Positions 1 through 7,745 of a stretch of 14,362 nt of DNA are shown piece after piece. Positions within the stretch are counted from its first letter, which is position 1. Each line of letters starts with the position of its first letter. Under the pieces are notes generated by a model. It did not search any database. It worked only from the letters and a program-made list of their open reading frames with translations, and was not told the origin of the DNA. This DNA comes from Actinomycetota bacterium (GTDB lineage Bacteria; Actinomycetota; Humimicrobiia; Humimicrobiales; Humimicrobiaceae): assembly GCA_018894445.1 (NCBI GenBank), contig JAHIPJ010000136.1, forward strand, positions 1-14,362, in the 5' to 3' direction. The position numbers were made by a program, and so were the translations under genes.

Positions 1-1243
1 CTGAAATAGATTCAACAGTATAGAGGTAGTTTTCATTTAAGCTATAAGCTCCTGCAGAGATCGGATGAAAACTGTCCGATAAACTTATTATGATTAAATC
101 AAACTTCTTGTCAGTTGTTTTTGAAAAGTTTCTACTTGAAACCTCACAAACTTTAACTCTTTTATTATTATATATATTTCCACTATACCCGGAAAAATTG
201 TCCTTAAGCACATCTACTATCAAGCTGCTATTCTGTGACACATATATATTTTTTCCATCAAAATATAAAGCCCCGGCAACATCCATTCCTCCTTCCGGTT
301 CTACCACCAGAACCTTCTCTGGTTCGGGTTTTACAGTAAAAAAAATAGAGATGGGCAAAAATTCCATAAACTCAAGTTCAGTCACATTATTTTCAATTCT
401 GGTTACTGCAGAGAGATTGTCCCCATCAATGGTAATTCCAATCTGTGGAGGAGGGACTTTTTGATACTGCAAACTGATCCCCGGCGCAGATTTTATACTG
501 GGACTTTCTATTATATCCAGCCGGGCATAAGAACTCTCTTTGCTGTAAATTACTTTAGAGTCAGGAAACCTCAAGTATGTGGGCAGGCTTTTATATGGCG
601 ACATCCTTATTTCCATAATCTGGGGCTGAAAAACAATGACAGATGTGATTAAAACTACAAAGATAAATATTAAAGATGTAAAGGTTTTTAGATATTTCTT
701 ATTTATCAGTACAACCGTTGCAATAAGACCTACAGCTGTTGAAATATAAATTGCCCCATCTTTTCCCATAAGCTGCATTATAAAAATGGCTATAATTGCT
801 CCTGCTGCGGAACCAATCAGGTTATAAAAATAGGTAAGTCCAGGCTTTTCCTGCCTGTAAAATGCATATCCTATAAAAGAGCCCCCAAAGAAAAAAGGGA
901 GTACCAAAAAAATATAATATACAGCCAGATAAAAAATCTGTTTCATTTCCCAGGCAATCTTAAAAGAATCAAAGGGAATAAAGTTGCTTGCTAAAAAACT
1001 TGTTATTATGGACACAGAAAATCCAAAAGAAAAGATGAGGAGTATCAGATCAGGATTCTTTATTTTACCAATAAAGAAATACAGAAAACTTCCGCTTATA
1101 CCAAATCCCAGAAGAGATATGCTTACGATCATAAAGGCAAAGTGGTAATAATCTGCTATTGAAAAAATCCGGAGCAGGCATACCTGATAGAGAAAAAGTG
1201 AAAAAGAGATAAGCAGAAGAGAGATATCTATCTTACTTTTCAT
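1..1243 (-). CDS. Membrane protein with spermidine-synthase-like domain (partial, C-terminus outside window)
   Basis: Reading down from an ATG at 1243, 414 codons stay open to the window edge, so the C-terminus is missing. Residues 1-205 are very hydrophobic and hold about six membrane segments. Residues 210-414 follow the Rossmann core of membrane-fused spermidine synthase-like proteins: SPYKSL (215-220), a nucleotide-loop strand VLVVEPEGG (311-319), and FDLIIISLSDSF followed by AGAYSLNENYLYT near residues 381-409. Enzymes of this type transfer an aminopropyl group from decarboxylated SAM, but many fused members have no proven activity. The loop is EPEGG rather than GxGxG, and the acidic residue expected after the next strand (usual form VEINP) is replaced by VSQNS (335-339), so SAM binding may be impaired. 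An in-frame stop upstream leaves ATG 1243 as the only good start; the ribosome site is weak. It lies 121 bp downstream of the DUF2779 gene on the same strand. Confidence 0.8.
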   Translation of the reverse strand, partial: MKSKIDISLLLISFSLFLYQVCLLRIFSIADYYHFAFMIVSISLLGFGISGSFLYFFIGKIKNPDLILLIFSFGFSVSIITSFLASNFIPFDSFKIAWEMKQIFYLAVYYIFLVLPFFFGGSFIGYAFYRQEKPGLTYFYNLIGSAAGAIIAIFIMQLMGKDGAIYISTAVGLIATVVLINKKYLKTFTSLIFIFVVLITSVIVFQPQIMEIRMSPYKSLPTYLRFPDSKVIYSKESSYARLDIIESPSIKSAPGISLQYQKVPPPQIGITIDGDNLSAVTRIENNVTELEFMEFLPISIFFTVKPEPEKVLVVEPEGGMDVAGALYFDGKNIYVSQNSSLIVDVLKDNFSGYSGNIYNNKRVKVCEVSSRNFSKTTDKKFDLIIISLSDSFHPISAGAYSLNENYLYTVESIS

Positions 1244-1364
1244 ACTTTTTATTATAACTTTCTCACTCTTAAATTTATACTACAAATACCAGTATTATTA
1301 TCTATCGCAGATCAATAAGAGAGAGGGTAATACTGTATGGGTATGAATAATAAGGAAAATGAGA

Positions 1365-2858
1365 TTACACAACTTCTTTCACCAGCGCCCTTAGTATATG
1401 TATCATCCCTCCGGTATCCATTCCGCAGTATTTTATAAGTGATTTCCTTACTTTTTCAACTTCTTCCTTTGCAGGGCAGCTTTCACCAGTATTATAATTC
1501 CCGCAGATATATAGAAAATATACACTCGCTGCCATACCATCAGCTATCTCCATTCCCTCATAACTTAAATCGGTAATTGCCGGAAGAACATTTTTTACCG
1601 AAGCACTCCCCTTCTGGGAAGAATGGTAATAATGAAAATTACCAAAAGGCTTATAGAGGTCAACTATCCTGATAAGAATCGAACTAATCCACTGACTATA
1701 GTCAGGAAAAGTTTCAGCCAGTTCTTTTAGGACTCCCTTTTCAAATGATTCATAATAAACAATTATACTTCCTGTTTCACCTATCTGCTTTCTTAAGTTT
1801 AACAGAAGTTCTTCTCTTGGATCTTCAGCTCCTTCAGCCAGAAAATCATGGTGTTTTGGCTGTCCTTCAATAGAATCCAGTATATGTATTGAATACTGGA
1901 AAGGTATTCTCTGATAAGGCTTAACTCCGGTGTATAATGGAATAGCAGTTGAAAATGTCTCAAAATCAAAAAAATACAGGGGGTATTCCAGCCTGTTTAT
2001 AAATTTTAATATCTCACCTTTATCTATTTTGGGCTTGTCTGCTTTTGCACATTCAAGCTGTATTTTTTGTTTAAAATTTAAATTATATCCGTCAGGAATA
2101 TCCTTTATGGAAAGAATTCCTTTACTGTAAAGCTCAGCAGCTTTGTCTTTACTTCCATATAGATTAAAAACATGATTATCCGGTAAAAATTCCCAGCACT
2201 TATCTTTAAGCGGACAAATGTAGGGCTCGTTACATTGCTTTCCGATAAAAATTTCCGGAGAGCTTTTTCTGGCTGCAAACAGCAGCATCTCTTCAACTCT
2301 ACCTTCTATTTCCTTGAAAGTTTCTTCCACTTCTGCTGTAATATCGGCCTTTTTAAATAACTCCCCGGGATTAATATCTCCCTTTCTTATATACTGATTA
2401 TTAATATTGGCAAGATAACATTTCCTTATTTTAACTCCGGCTTTATCAAAGCAGTATTTCTGAAATGAAACATCGTGGATATGCTCCTCTTTAAGCTGGG
2501 TGGAGCTCTTAACTTCAATAATATCCCATCTGTCTGTATCTGCCGGCACCAGTATATCAGCTCTGCTGTAAACATTTCCAAAACTACAGCTGGCTTCGAA
2601 CAGAGGTTTTCTTTCGGACAAGAGTTCGGAAGTTTTTACCAGTTGTTCTTTTAAATCACCTATCTTTCCAAGGTCAATTCCCTCAGAGTAAAACTTCTTT
2701 GCATATTCACCTACCAGTAATCCCTGTTTAAAAATAAATCGTGCCGTAAAACCCGGTTCCGGAATCTCTTCGGAGGCATTGACCTGGTACCATAAATATT
2801 TCAGGCACTGCAGCCCTGCCAGATATTTTGATTTTGATATGATAATTTTTCTATCCAT
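1365..2858 (-). CDS. DUF2779 protein: Cas4-like PD-(D/E)XK nuclease domain plus DEDDy exonuclease domain
   Basis: This 497-residue protein appears to join two nuclease folds. The N-terminal half has a RecB/Cas4-type core, with D101 in SRADIL and E115-x-K117 in IIEVKSS. Four cysteines, C18 and then C209, C215 and C221, have the one-plus-three layout of the 4Fe-4S cluster in Cas4 and AddB nucleases. The C-terminal half is RNase-H-like. FFDFET gives D298 and E300 (ExoI), VYYESFE (367-373) fits the ExoII region, and YCGMD (477-481) gives the Y-x3-D ExoIII motif of DEDDy exonucleases. Both domain readings are motif-based; DUF2779 itself has no settled function. The expected role is DNA or RNA degradation or repair in the cytoplasm. 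The start lies 13 bp after the stop of the HD gene upstream, so the two are probably co-transcribed and may act on related nucleic-acid or nucleotide substrates. The ribosome site is weak. Confidence 0.85.
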   Translation of the reverse strand: MDRKIIISKSKYLAGLQCLKYLWYQVNASEEIPEPGFTARFIFKQGLLVGEYAKKFYSEGIDLGKIGDLKEQLVKTSELLSERKPLFEASCSFGNVYSRADILVPADTDRWDIIEVKSSTQLKEEHIHDVSFQKYCFDKAGVKIRKCYLANINNQYIRKGDINPGELFKKADITAEVEETFKEIEGRVEEMLLFAARKSSPEIFIGKQCNEPYICPLKDKCWEFLPDNHVFNLYGSKDKAAELYSKGILSIKDIPDGYNLNFKQKIQLECAKADKPKIDKGEILKFINRLEYPLYFFDFETFSTAIPLYTGVKPYQRIPFQYSIHILDSIEGQPKHHDFLAEGAEDPREELLLNLRKQIGETGSIIVYYESFEKGVLKELAETFPDYSQWISSILIRIVDLYKPFGNFHYYHSSQKGSASVKNVLPAITDLSYEGMEIADGMAASVYFLYICGNYNTGESCPAKEEVEKVRKSLIKYCGMDTGGMIHILRALVKEVV

Positions 2859-2871
2859 GAAATTAATCTAC

Positions 2872-3993
2872 TCAATCAAAGTCAGCAAATATTTTTCCGA
2901 AGTTTATACCTGCGATAGTTCTAGATTTATACTTATGGTTTAATTTATTTTTAGCATAAATCAGGTCCTCATTTTTTATCCCATTTTTTAAAGCAAGATA
3001 TGCTTCTATAAATGCAGCCAGATCATCGGATGCCTTAACCAGTTCTCCATTTCTCTGGCTGGTATCAGAAAATTCATCTTCCGTAAACATCCTTATGTCA
3101 TTTTGCCAGCCCTCAGGAATTAATTTATATATTTTTTTCTCCATCTCCTCAACTTCATAATCCTTTATAAGCTCATCAAGTCCTTTCACTGATTTTTTTA
3201 CAGGATTAATTATATCCCTGGTTAAAACTTCCGGAAGGTCATGAAAGAGTCCTGTAAAGTAATTATTTATACAATTTTTCCTGTCCAATCTTGTTACATA
3301 AGAGAACAGGAATGAAAATATAGCAACAATTAACATATGCCCCAATACGGAAGTTTTTGGAATCCGGTAAAGATGACTCCATCTCTGCTGGAACCGAAGC
3401 TGTCCACATATATCGGCAAAATCCAATAAGTTTCTTTTTTCCATAAAAACCTTCATACACTTCAAATCGTGATATTTTCTCTGCTCCTGGGAAATGCTTT
3501 CAACAATCTCTTCAATTAAATAAACTCTGGGATTTGCTGATTTAATAATATCAAACTCCCACTTCGTTACATAGAAATGTGCCCCATTTACAATCTTTTT
3601 TTCAAGAGTTTCTTCCTCCTCCAGTAGATAATTTTTAAGACGTAAATTAAAGCTTTTCCCTATCTGCTTTGCGAAAGGACTGATCCTCTCAAAAACCCAG
3701 CAGTTCAGCTTTTCATACTGTTTTTTATCTTCTTTTATCCTGTAAATCAAGGGAGGTTTCAGGTCAGTTAGAATAATTCTTTTTAAAAACTCGAATAATC
3801 CACATTCTATTATTTCAAGCCAGTTAACTTTCCCAGCATTTATATCCTCTTCACATCTTCCCAGAATATAAGCAACAATCATCTTATGGGCCTGCTTATC
3901 CAGTTCCGTAAGCTCAATTGTGCGGATTTGGTCATTCCATCTCTGCATACTGGCTGCTTCATAAATTTTTAAAAGAAGTGATTTTTTTATCAT
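2872..3993 (-). CDS. HD-domain phosphohydrolase, YfbR-like, with a degenerate second HD domain at the N-terminus
   Basis: This is a 373-residue soluble protein. The C-terminal half carries the residue set known from the E. coli 5'-deoxynucleotidase YfbR: R204-W205, H219, H251-D252, E255, D260 and D323. The context GLFHDLPEVLTRDI is close to the YfbR signature, so dephosphorylation of deoxynucleoside monophosphates or a related nucleotide is the best guess. The N-terminal half looks like a second copy of the fold. It has R18-W19, H36 and D77, and GLFEFLKRIILTD aligns with the HD stretch, but the metal-binding H-D pair is E68-F69. H36 to E68 is 32 residues, exactly as H219 to H251. A divergent promoter region lies upstream, and the nuclease gene follows 13 bp downstream. 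ATG 3993 is kept although no strong ribosome site is seen; M16, just before RWND, is a weaker alternative start. Confidence 0.85.
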   Translation of the reverse strand: MIKKSLLLKIYEAASMQRWNDQIRTIELTELDKQAHKMIVAYILGRCEEDINAGKVNWLEIIECGLFEFLKRIILTDLKPPLIYRIKEDKKQYEKLNCWVFERISPFAKQIGKSFNLRLKNYLLEEEETLEKKIVNGAHFYVTKWEFDIIKSANPRVYLIEEIVESISQEQRKYHDLKCMKVFMEKRNLLDFADICGQLRFQQRWSHLYRIPKTSVLGHMLIVAIFSFLFSYVTRLDRKNCINNYFTGLFHDLPEVLTRDIINPVKKSVKGLDELIKDYEVEEMEKKIYKLIPEGWQNDIRMFTEDEFSDTSQRNGELVKASDDLAAFIEAYLALKNGIKNEDLIYAKNKLNHKYKSRTIAGINFGKIFADFD

Positions 3994-4081
3994 AAAAACT
4001 TTCGTATTTTATATAACCAATAAGTTAAAATAAATTTTTGGCAACAGTTAAAGTTTGTGATCACCAGAGCTTTAAAACTAG

Positions 4082-4109
4082 TTTATATCATAGATGTTAA
4101 TTCTTCAAA
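4082..4109 (-). promoter_or_regulatory. Candidate promoter for the HD-nuclease operon
   Basis: Read on the minus strand, TTTGAA (4109-4104) is followed after 16 bp by TATAAA (4087-4082), which is preceded by TG as in an extended -10. The predicted leader is about 80 nt. This is pattern matching only, in AT-rich DNA. Confidence 0.4.
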
Positions 4110-4147
4110 TAAAAGTTGTAGGCGTAGTATTATAAGTACAATTGATG

Positions 4148-4156
4148 TGCTATAAT
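4148..4156 (+). promoter_or_regulatory. Extended -10 promoter for the DUF2007 gene
   Basis: TGCTATAAT is a perfect extended -10 box (TG at 4148-4149, TATAAT at 4151-4156). No good -35 lies 17 bp upstream, which is usual for extended -10 promoters. It gives a leader of about 65 nt to the ATG at 4229. Confidence 0.5.
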
Positions 4157-4228
4157 TTTATTTCTTTTAATCTACCTTAAAACCGGTTAAGTATTAAAAT
4201 TTTATTTAATATAAATTAAAGGCATAAA

Positions 4229-4459
4229 ATGGATAAATTTCTCACAGTTAAAACTTTTAATTCCAGAATAGATGCAGAGATTGCTAAAAGTTACCTGGAA
4301 AGTTTTGGTATAAAAGCCGAGATATTTTCAGATGATGCCGGCCAGAGTTACCCCTCCTTGCAGAGTATAAGAGGAGTAAAACTTTTGACCAATCGGAAGG
4401 ATATTCAAAAAGCCCGCAAGCTGCTCGATAAAAAAGACTTATCAAATGAAATTTCATAA
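4229..4459 (+). CDS. DUF2007 family small protein
   Basis: This 76-residue protein matches the DUF2007 pattern: an N-terminal strand (VKTFNSRIDAEIAKSYLES), then GIKAEIFSDDAGQSYPSLQ, then a final strand and helix (GVKLLTNRKDIQKARKLLD). Family members form a small ferredoxin-like alpha/beta fold and are often called putative signal-transducing proteins, but no biochemical role is established. It is probably cytoplasmic, since no signal peptide is seen. AAAGG at 4218-4222, six bases before the ATG, is a good ribosome site. The gene stands alone on the plus strand and ends five bases before the convergent hydrolase gene, so the two transcripts probably overlap at their 3' ends. Confidence 0.85.
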   Translation: MDKFLTVKTFNSRIDAEIAKSYLESFGIKAEIFSDDAGQSYPSLQSIRGVKLLTNRKDIQKARKLLDKKDLSNEIS

Positions 4460-4464
4460 TCCTT

Positions 4465-5295
4465 TTAGTATCTGGAGATAAAAGATTTTATGCCCTCTAT
4501 GTAGATTTCTTCTAACTTTATGTAATTGTCATTATGTTTGCCCCTTATCTTAAGGAATTGCCTGGGCTCATTTGCGGCATTATACAGCTTTATTGCATGT
4601 GAAAATGGAATATCATCATCTTCGCTGCTGTGGATAATCAATACCGGAATGCTTGCACCTTTTAAATAATCAATAGTAGAATAGTCAAATTTGAAGAATT
4701 TTCTTACCGGCAGATAGGGGTGCATCTCAGCTGCGATATCCTTGATTGAAGTAAAAGTAGAGTCTAAAATCAATGCCCTCGCCTTTACCTCTTTAGCCAG
4801 CCAGGCTGCAATAGGGCCGCCCAGAGACCGCCCAAAAATTATGATATCCTGAGGTCTTATTTTCTTAGAACCTGTTAAATATTCCCAGGCTGCCCTGGCA
4901 TCCAGATAGGTTCCCTTCTCAGTCGGCCTGCCTTCGCTCTTACCATATCCGCGGTAATCAATTATAAAAACAGACAGCCCCAGTTTTCTATTGAAATAAT
5001 CTATAAAGGTAAGCCTGGTCGAAATGTTCCCTCCGTTTCCATGTAAGAACAGCATCACCCCTTTATGGTTTCTTGCCGGCACAAACCAGCCAGAAAGGTT
5101 TATCCCATCAGAAGAACTGAAAATGATTTCTTCAAAATACAACCTTATATCAAAAGGAGTAGCCGTAATTTCTTTTTTTGGATAATATACATGGTATGAC
5201 TGAGTCAGAAATTCATAAATAGCTGAAAACAAATATATAATAATAATTACTGCTACAACTGAACCGAATCCAATAAGTATTTTTTGATATAACAT
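4465..5295 (-). CDS. Membrane-anchored alpha/beta hydrolase (Bem46/ABHD13-like)
   Basis: This 276-residue hydrolase has an N-terminal membrane helix (about residues 5-30) and a catalytic domain outside it. HGNGGN (85-90) supplies the oxyanion-hole region, FGRSLGG holds the nucleophile elbow with S157, the likely acid is D226 in the EDDDIP stretch, and H254 (GKHND) completes the triad. YRGYGKSEG (114-122) is also typical of this Bem46/ABHD13-like group. The substrate cannot be told; esterase, thioesterase or peptidase activity is possible. It lies 18 bp downstream of the transglutaminase-like lipoprotein. AAGGATAA about 12 bases before the ATG is an acceptable ribosome site close to the upstream stop, which suggests co-transcription and a shared envelope setting. 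Confidence 0.85.
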   Translation of the reverse strand: MLYQKILIGFGSVVAVIIIIYLFSAIYEFLTQSYHVYYPKKEITATPFDIRLYFEEIIFSSSDGINLSGWFVPARNHKGVMLFLHGNGGNISTRLTFIDYFNRKLGLSVFIIDYRGYGKSEGRPTEKGTYLDARAAWEYLTGSKKIRPQDIIIFGRSLGGPIAAWLAKEVKARALILDSTFTSIKDIAAEMHPYLPVRKFFKFDYSTIDYLKGASIPVLIIHSSEDDDIPFSHAIKLYNAANEPRQFLKIRGKHNDNYIKLEEIYIEGIKSFISRY

Positions 5296-5313
5296 CTTAT
5301 ACTATCTTATCCT

Positions 5314-7119
5314 TTAGTATTTTTGGTTAAATCTTAGCACCATATTATTATAATAATCAAACAAAGCTTCCATAGAATCAATAAACATATTATATTGATT
5401 CATATTACAATCATAATCGCCGTTTTTCATACATTTTAACTGCTCTTCTTTATGAAGATTAATCCTGCGGGATATCGCTACCAGATTGTCACTATCTGCA
5501 GAGTTGCTTTCTGAATAACTAATACTCTCTAATTCTTGAGAGAGTTCTATTAGCCTGGTTAAAAGAGTTTCTTCCACGGCAATTTCCTGGGGATCATCAA
5601 ATATCCAGTTTTCAGGATGTACCGAATTAACGTGATTTATGGCAGCTTCATATTCAGAAAGTATATAATTGACTTTCTCTAAGAAATCTTTTTCAGATAT
5701 TATACTAATCTCTTTTAAGTCCAGGCCGCTTACACTATAGATTACTTCTCTTTCTACATCTGGTTCAGTATTTCCCTCCCAGGAATAATAAAACCCATTT
5801 GGATAGAAATTTTCACCATCAATGGAAAGACTTTCATAAAATACTCCAGAGCCTTTATAGGTTTCCATATTAAGATAATAATTATAAGCCATAAACCCGC
5901 TTTCTGCAGTTATATCTATAGGGATCCACCCATATCCTGGGAGCTTTATTTCTACCCAGGCGTGACCATATGGTAGCTTGCCACCTTCTTTTAATATGCT
6001 GAATGCTGGCACTCCCTGTACTAATTTAGCAGGAATTCCGGCAGCCCTGCATAAAGCTGCGTATAAAATGGAATAATCAGTACAAACCCCTTTTCTCTCT
6101 TGCAGGATATCTGAAGCGTAAGAGTAACTGGATGTTTTCTTGCCTAACTTTTCCTCATCATATACCATCCTGTCCGCTACAAAATTATATAGTTTCTCAG
6201 CAACTATCCTGGGGGCTTTTTCTTCCCCGACAATAGATTTTACTGTGGATTTGATTATCTGGGAGTAGCTATTTATATAATATTCACCACTGGTATAAAG
6301 TGATAAATCTCTATCCCCCAGATCATACGATCCTGGCCCATCTCCTATATCTGCATACCCATATTCATATAGCACAGCATCGCAACTAATATATGCATTA
6401 GCTGATTCTCCTGCTGAAAGATTACCCAGAGAAAATTTAGCAATTAAATTATAGTCATCACTATATATCTCATCAGTTTCGCTGTAATCGGATTTACTGC
6501 TTTTTATAATCTGAAAAGGCCGGTAGGTTTGAGGAATTTCAAACAGGCATATAAGGTCTTTTATGTCTCCCGGTCCATTATTCGTAATAATATATTCAAT
6601 ACCAACTGTCATCTCATGAGCTTTCGTAATTAGTATATTTCCATTTAGTTCTGCCAGGTAAATCTTTTTTGAAACTTTGACAGTATCAGTTCCATCATCA
6701 ACTATAAGGGTTATTTCATATTCTCCGGTACTGTCAAAAATATAGGGGATTTCTTTCCCGGTTAATTCCTGCATAAACGATATCTCCACACCTCTTATCT
6801 GCCACTGGAAACTTAAAGCATCACCATCGGCATCAGTCGAACCTGCAGCAGAGAAATACACTGGATTTCCAACCGTAAAATAATTTCTGCTGGAACTTTG
6901 CTGATATACCTCCATAACTGCTACAGGTAAGGTGTTTACCGGTTTTTCGCCTTCTATATTTTCAGTGTCCTGGAACCTGCCATTTATATTATTTTGCCCA
7001 CTATCCTCATGTAGTCTTCCACCGGTTATACTTTCCAGAATGGAGCAGCACCCAGCTGTAAAAACAAAAACAAGTGCGGTTAAAATAATTGATGTTAAAA
7101 AATAGGCTTTTCTTCTCAT
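5314..7119 (-). CDS. Lipoprotein with PKD-like domain and transglutaminase-like domain
   Basis: This is a secreted protein of 601 residues. A basic start and hydrophobic stretch end in FTAGCC, a plausible lipobox with C24 as the lipidated residue. Residues 60-155 look like a PKD/Ig-like domain (AAGSTDADGDALSFQWQ, then GEYEITLIVDDGT). Residues 156-250 resemble the DUF11-type surface domain (YIITNNGPGDIKDLI). Residues 300-405 are a transglutaminase-like core with the full triad C346 (KGVCTDYS), H386 (GHAWVE) and D402 (IPIDIT). About 190 further residues have no fold I recognise. Such proteins act as cysteine proteases or cross-linkers at the cell surface; the exact reaction is unknown. No Shine-Dalgarno site precedes the ATG. 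TTGCTT-N17-TATCGT on the minus strand, just upstream, is a weak promoter candidate that would give a very short leader. Confidence 0.85.
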   Translation of the reverse strand: MRRKAYFLTSIILTALVFVFTAGCCSILESITGGRLHEDSGQNNINGRFQDTENIEGEKPVNTLPVAVMEVYQQSSSRNYFTVGNPVYFSAAGSTDADGDALSFQWQIRGVEISFMQELTGKEIPYIFDSTGEYEITLIVDDGTDTVKVSKKIYLAELNGNILITKAHEMTVGIEYIITNNGPGDIKDLICLFEIPQTYRPFQIIKSSKSDYSETDEIYSDDYNLIAKFSLGNLSAGESANAYISCDAVLYEYGYADIGDGPGSYDLGDRDLSLYTSGEYYINSYSQIIKSTVKSIVGEEKAPRIVAEKLYNFVADRMVYDEEKLGKKTSSYSYASDILQERKGVCTDYSILYAALCRAAGIPAKLVQGVPAFSILKEGGKLPYGHAWVEIKLPGYGWIPIDITAESGFMAYNYYLNMETYKGSGVFYESLSIDGENFYPNGFYYSWEGNTEPDVEREVIYSVSGLDLKEISIISEKDFLEKVNYILSEYEAAINHVNSVHPENWIFDDPQEIAVEETLLTRLIELSQELESISYSESNSADSDNLVAISRRINLHKEEQLKCMKNGDYDCNMNQYNMFIDSMEALFDYYNNMVLRFNQKY

Positions 7120-7147
7120 TTACAAAATAACAAATAAACGATAGAAT
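7119..7147 (+). promoter_or_regulatory. Candidate promoter of the small membrane protein gene
   Basis: TTTACA (7119-7124), a 17-bp spacer, and TAGAAT (7142-7147) give one mismatch to consensus in each box. The predicted start near 7154 is only about three bases before the ATG at 7157, which would make the mRNA essentially leaderless. This agrees with the absence of a ribosome site. Confidence 0.45.
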
Positions 7148-7156
7148 TTATAAATT

Positions 7157-7357
7157 ATGGAAGCAATAAAAAATTTCTTTACACCGGAAAATATGCGCTC
7201 ATTATTTGAAACTATATATACCTGGCTGGAAGATTTACTTATGAGGGTTTTTGGTAATTTAGGATATGAACCTTTAAGGAATTTACTTACCAATCCCTGG
7301 TTCTGGATAATCATACTGGCGTTAATCTTGTTGAGTATCATCTTTAGAAGAAGATAA
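7157..7357 (+). CDS. Small single-pass membrane protein, unknown function
   Basis: This 66-residue ORF is the only plus-strand gene inside the envelope block. It begins with an amphipathic, helix-rich stretch (about 1-45). One strong membrane segment follows (NPWFWIIILALILLSIIF, about 46-63), closed by three arginines, which suggests that the C-terminus stays in the cytoplasm. I recognise no family. The residue order looks like a real protein, whereas the opposite-strand ORF over the same DNA does not. No Shine-Dalgarno site is visible, but a fair promoter places its start almost on the ATG. The 3' end overlaps the tail of the convergent 114-residue membrane protein gene by 36 bp, and the 5' end is 37 bp from the divergent lipoprotein start. 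It could be a regulator or partner of those envelope genes, or a chance ORF. Confidence 0.55.
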   Translation: MEAIKNFFTPENMRSLFETIYTWLEDLLMRVFGNLGYEPLRNLLTNPWFWIIILALILLSIIFRRR

Positions 7358-7666
7358 CCTATTGTTTTTTCCACCAGTTTTTTCCTCACCTGAAAATATT
7401 TTAATCATAAAAGCAATAAAAACAATAATAAAAAATACAGCTATTACCGCAGCCATAAAAGTTCCTGGATTATTTTTAATTTTTTCAATAGTTAGATATA
7501 ACCTTGAATTGTTTTTTTTAAAATAATCTATAAATTTTTCATCCAGTAGTTTTTCATCTGACTTGCCAATATTGGATATTCTATCTATTATTTTTTTATC
7601 TATATCTTTAGAAGGCTCTATAACAGCATCTTTTGCAATTTTTAAATATCTATTTATATTATTCAT
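7322..7666 (-). CDS. Single-pass membrane protein, possible anti-sigma factor
   Basis: This 114-residue protein has a charged N-terminal domain of about 65 residues, one membrane helix (about 69-91) and a short polar tail (93-114) rich in Ser, Lys and Asp. It follows the ECF sigma factor gene by 79 bp on the same strand. A cytoplasmic domain with a single membrane helix next to an ECF sigma gene is the usual plan of an anti-sigma factor. It lacks the zinc anti-sigma motif H-x3-C-x2-C and has no cysteines, so this role rests on context alone. No clear ribosome site precedes the ATG at 7666. It could instead be an unrelated membrane protein. Confidence 0.65.
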   Translation of the reverse strand: MNNINRYLKIAKDAVIEPSKDIDKKIIDRISNIGKSDEKLLDEKFIDYFKKNNSRLYLTIEKIKNNPGTFMAAVIAVFFIIVFIAFMIKIFSGEEKTGGKNNRLSSSKDDTQQD

Positions 7667-7745
7667 AATAAATAATTTCTATAAGATTTTAAGTCCCGGT
7701 ATATTAGATTAAAATTAATTTTTTTTGTTTCAACTCATAATTTTA

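Noticed and set aside
90..652. Two plus-strand ORFs at 90-464 and 461-652
   Set aside because: They lie opposite the membrane/spermidine-synthase-like gene, whose minus-strand frame is open from 1243 to the window edge with clear family motifs. Neither ORF resembles a protein family.
4057..4064. Perfect palindrome GTGATCAC in the 3994-4228 divergent region
   Set aside because: At eight bases it is short enough to be chance, it does not fit the CRP consensus spacing, and no regulator nearby is tied to it.
7120..7389. Minus-strand 89-residue ORF
   Set aside because: Its composition looks random, and it overlaps both the better plus-strand membrane ORF and the end of the 114-residue membrane protein gene.
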